Positions 6,190 to 6,479 of a stretch of 6,479 bases of DNA are shown piece by piece; within the stretch, counting starts at the first letter, position 1; every line of letters starts with the position of its first letter. Position numbers and translations under genes: made by a program. The DNA is from an uncultured Eubacteriales bacterium (GTDB taxonomy: Bacteria > Bacillota_A > Clostridia > Christensenellales > Aristaeellaceae). The notes under the pieces are model-generated. The model did no database searches. It worked only from the letters and a program-made list of their open reading frames with translations, and was not told the origin of the DNA. The stretch is taken from positions 1 to 6,479 of the forward strand of contig CACXEB010000378.1 in NCBI GenBank assembly GCA_902766515.1. The letters run 5' to 3'.

Positions 6190-6216
6190 GTCACTGTTCA
6201 CTTTGTGAACCGTGAC
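6190..6216. repeat. Inverted repeat GTCAC-T-GTTCAC / GTGAAC-C-GTGAC
   Basis: Eleven of twelve positions pair around a TTT loop (6202-6204), with one T/C mismatch. The hairpin is symmetrical on both strands and has no T-tract, so it does not look like a terminator. Confidence 0.75.
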
Positions 6217-6217
6217 C

Positions 6218-6256
6218 GTAGGGGGGACTGGCGTCCCCCCTGCGTGACCCCCCTAC
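6218..6256. repeat. 39-bp element with GTAGGGGGG/CCCCCCTAC terminal inverted repeats
   Basis: The ends GTAGGGGGG (6218-6226) and CCCCCCTAC (6248-6256) are perfect 9-bp inverted repeats. An inner perfect hairpin GGGGGGAC-TGGC-GTCCCCCC (6221-6240) uses the same G run, so only one of the two pairings can form in a single strand. Confidence 0.7.
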
Positions 6257-6300
6257 AGATTTGCCTGTCGCCCCTTTGGGGCTCCCGGGCGGCAAATCTG
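6256..6300. repeat. Nested inverted repeat CAGATTTGCC / GGCAAATCTG
   Basis: A perfect 10-bp outer stem (6256-6265 with 6291-6300) encloses a perfect inner hairpin GCCCC-TTT-GGGGC (6270-6282) and the palindrome CCCGGG (6284-6289). Its first base is the last base of the preceding 39-bp element, so the two abut. Confidence 0.75.
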
Positions 6301-6307
6301 CAAGGTA

Positions 6308-6327
6308 GAAATCGCTAACGCGATTTC
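6308..6327. repeat. Inverted repeat GAAATCGC-TAAC-GCGATTTC
   Basis: Perfect 8-bp stem with a 4-nt loop. No T-tract follows on either strand. Confidence 0.75.
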
Positions 6328-6329
6328 GT

Positions 6330-6384
6330 CCTCGCAGCGTACATGCCGCTGCTGCGGATTGTACGCGAGGGTGTGCCCCCTCGC
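6330..6384. repeat. Overlapping hairpins sharing GCGAGG
   Basis: CCTCGC (6330-6335) and GTACA (6339-6343) pair with TGTAC (6360-6364) and GCGAGG (6365-6370), with an AGC bulge and an inner CCGC-TGCT-GCGG hairpin (6346-6357). The same GCGAGG, extended to GCGAGGG (6365-6371), also pairs perfectly with CCCTCGC (6378-6384). The two folds exclude one another. Confidence 0.7.
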
Positions 6385-6386
6385 GG

Positions 6387-6420
6387 CTCCCATCGGCACG
6401 TCCTCTGCGGCACTCCCATC
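6387..6420. repeat. Direct repeat CTCCCATC
   Basis: CTCCCATC is present at 6387-6394 and 6413-6420, 26 bp apart. A GGCAC lies near each copy (6395-6399 after the first, 6409-6413 before the second), and either could pair with GTGCC at 6373-6377. Confidence 0.45.
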
Positions 6421-6426
6421 CCATCG

Positions 6427-6443
6427 CCCGGCTTTCAGCCGGG
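6427..6443. repeat. Inverted repeat CCCGGCT-TTC-AGCCGGG
   Basis: Perfect 7-bp stem with a 3-nt loop, followed on the plus strand by only three Ts. That is too short a tract for a confident terminator call. Confidence 0.7.
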
Positions 6444-6464
6444 TTTCGGCCTGCGGCCTCATCC

Positions 6465-6479
6465 GCCGGGTGAACCGGC
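6465..6479. repeat. Inverted repeat GCCGG-GTGAA-CCGGC at the window edge
   Basis: Perfect 5-bp stem with a 5-nt loop ending exactly at the last base, preceded by GGCC-TGC-GGCC (6448-6458). The palindromic pattern therefore does not stop at the edge, and the stem may be longer in the full sequence. Confidence 0.5.

Larger units (their letters stand above)
6190..6479. repeat. Palindrome-dense intergenic block without a gene
   Basis: About 290 bp upstream of the ABC operon promoter carries at least seven inverted repeats, most of them perfect, listed separately. Open frames here (such as 6191-6424 and 6253-6462, minus strand) have no ribosome site, no recognisable domain and a composition set by the palindromes, so I do not call them genes. 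The block resembles the dispersed GC-rich palindromic repeats found between genes in clostridial genomes; this is from memory and unverified. A structured RNA is the main alternative. It continues past the right edge. Confidence 0.6.

Noticed and set aside
6191..6462. Two small minus-strand open frames in the palindrome block
   Set aside because: There is no ribosome site or domain, the two frames overlap each other, and their sequence is dictated by inverted repeats.
6190..6479. CRISPR array
   Set aside because: The repeats are local inverted pairs of differing sequence rather than one direct repeat with regular spacers, and no cas gene is present.

Overview
The window is GC-rich chromosomal DNA that looks like a member of the Bacillota, probably a clostridial anaerobe. 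This is inferred from strong purine-rich Shine-Dalgarno sites (GGAGG, GGGAGGG), several near-consensus sigma-70/sigma-A promoters, two TTG starts preceded by good ribosome sites, a tRNA-Leu without an encoded CCA, and a heterodimeric exporter pair of the type common in clostridia. No species can be named from the sequence alone.

Left part (1-600). A secreted or lipid-anchored protein with an SH3b-like domain runs leftward off the edge of the window. Its promoter lies back to back with the promoter of a rightward tRNA-Leu(UAA) gene, and the tRNA is closed by a clear intrinsic terminator. The short AT-rich gap after the terminator carries a perfect TTTACA-GT-TGTAAA dyad. A rightward ADP-ribosylglycohydrolase follows (649-1752).

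Right part (1747-6150). A leftward three-gene operon runs ABC half-transporter A, ABC half-transporter B, HAD hydrolase. The promoter at 6123-6150 is near-perfect and extended, and is followed by a short leader with a terminator-like hairpin just upstream of the first gene. A and B overlap by one base (TGATG), and B and the HAD gene are 16 bp apart. The two half-transporters have complementary defects: A lacks the catalytic Glu and the switch His, while B has a non-canonical LSQGQ signature. They therefore form an asymmetric heterodimeric exporter of the TM287/288, BmrCD and LmrCD kind. The HAD gene meets the ADP-ribosylglycohydrolase gene tail to tail, and the two stop codons share the palindrome TCATGA.

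Rightmost 290 bp (6190-6479). No credible gene is present. The stretch is packed with perfect inverted repeats, several of them competing for the same strand. It looks like a dispersed palindromic intergenic repeat or a structured RNA, and continues beyond the window. It is the least explained part of the sequence.
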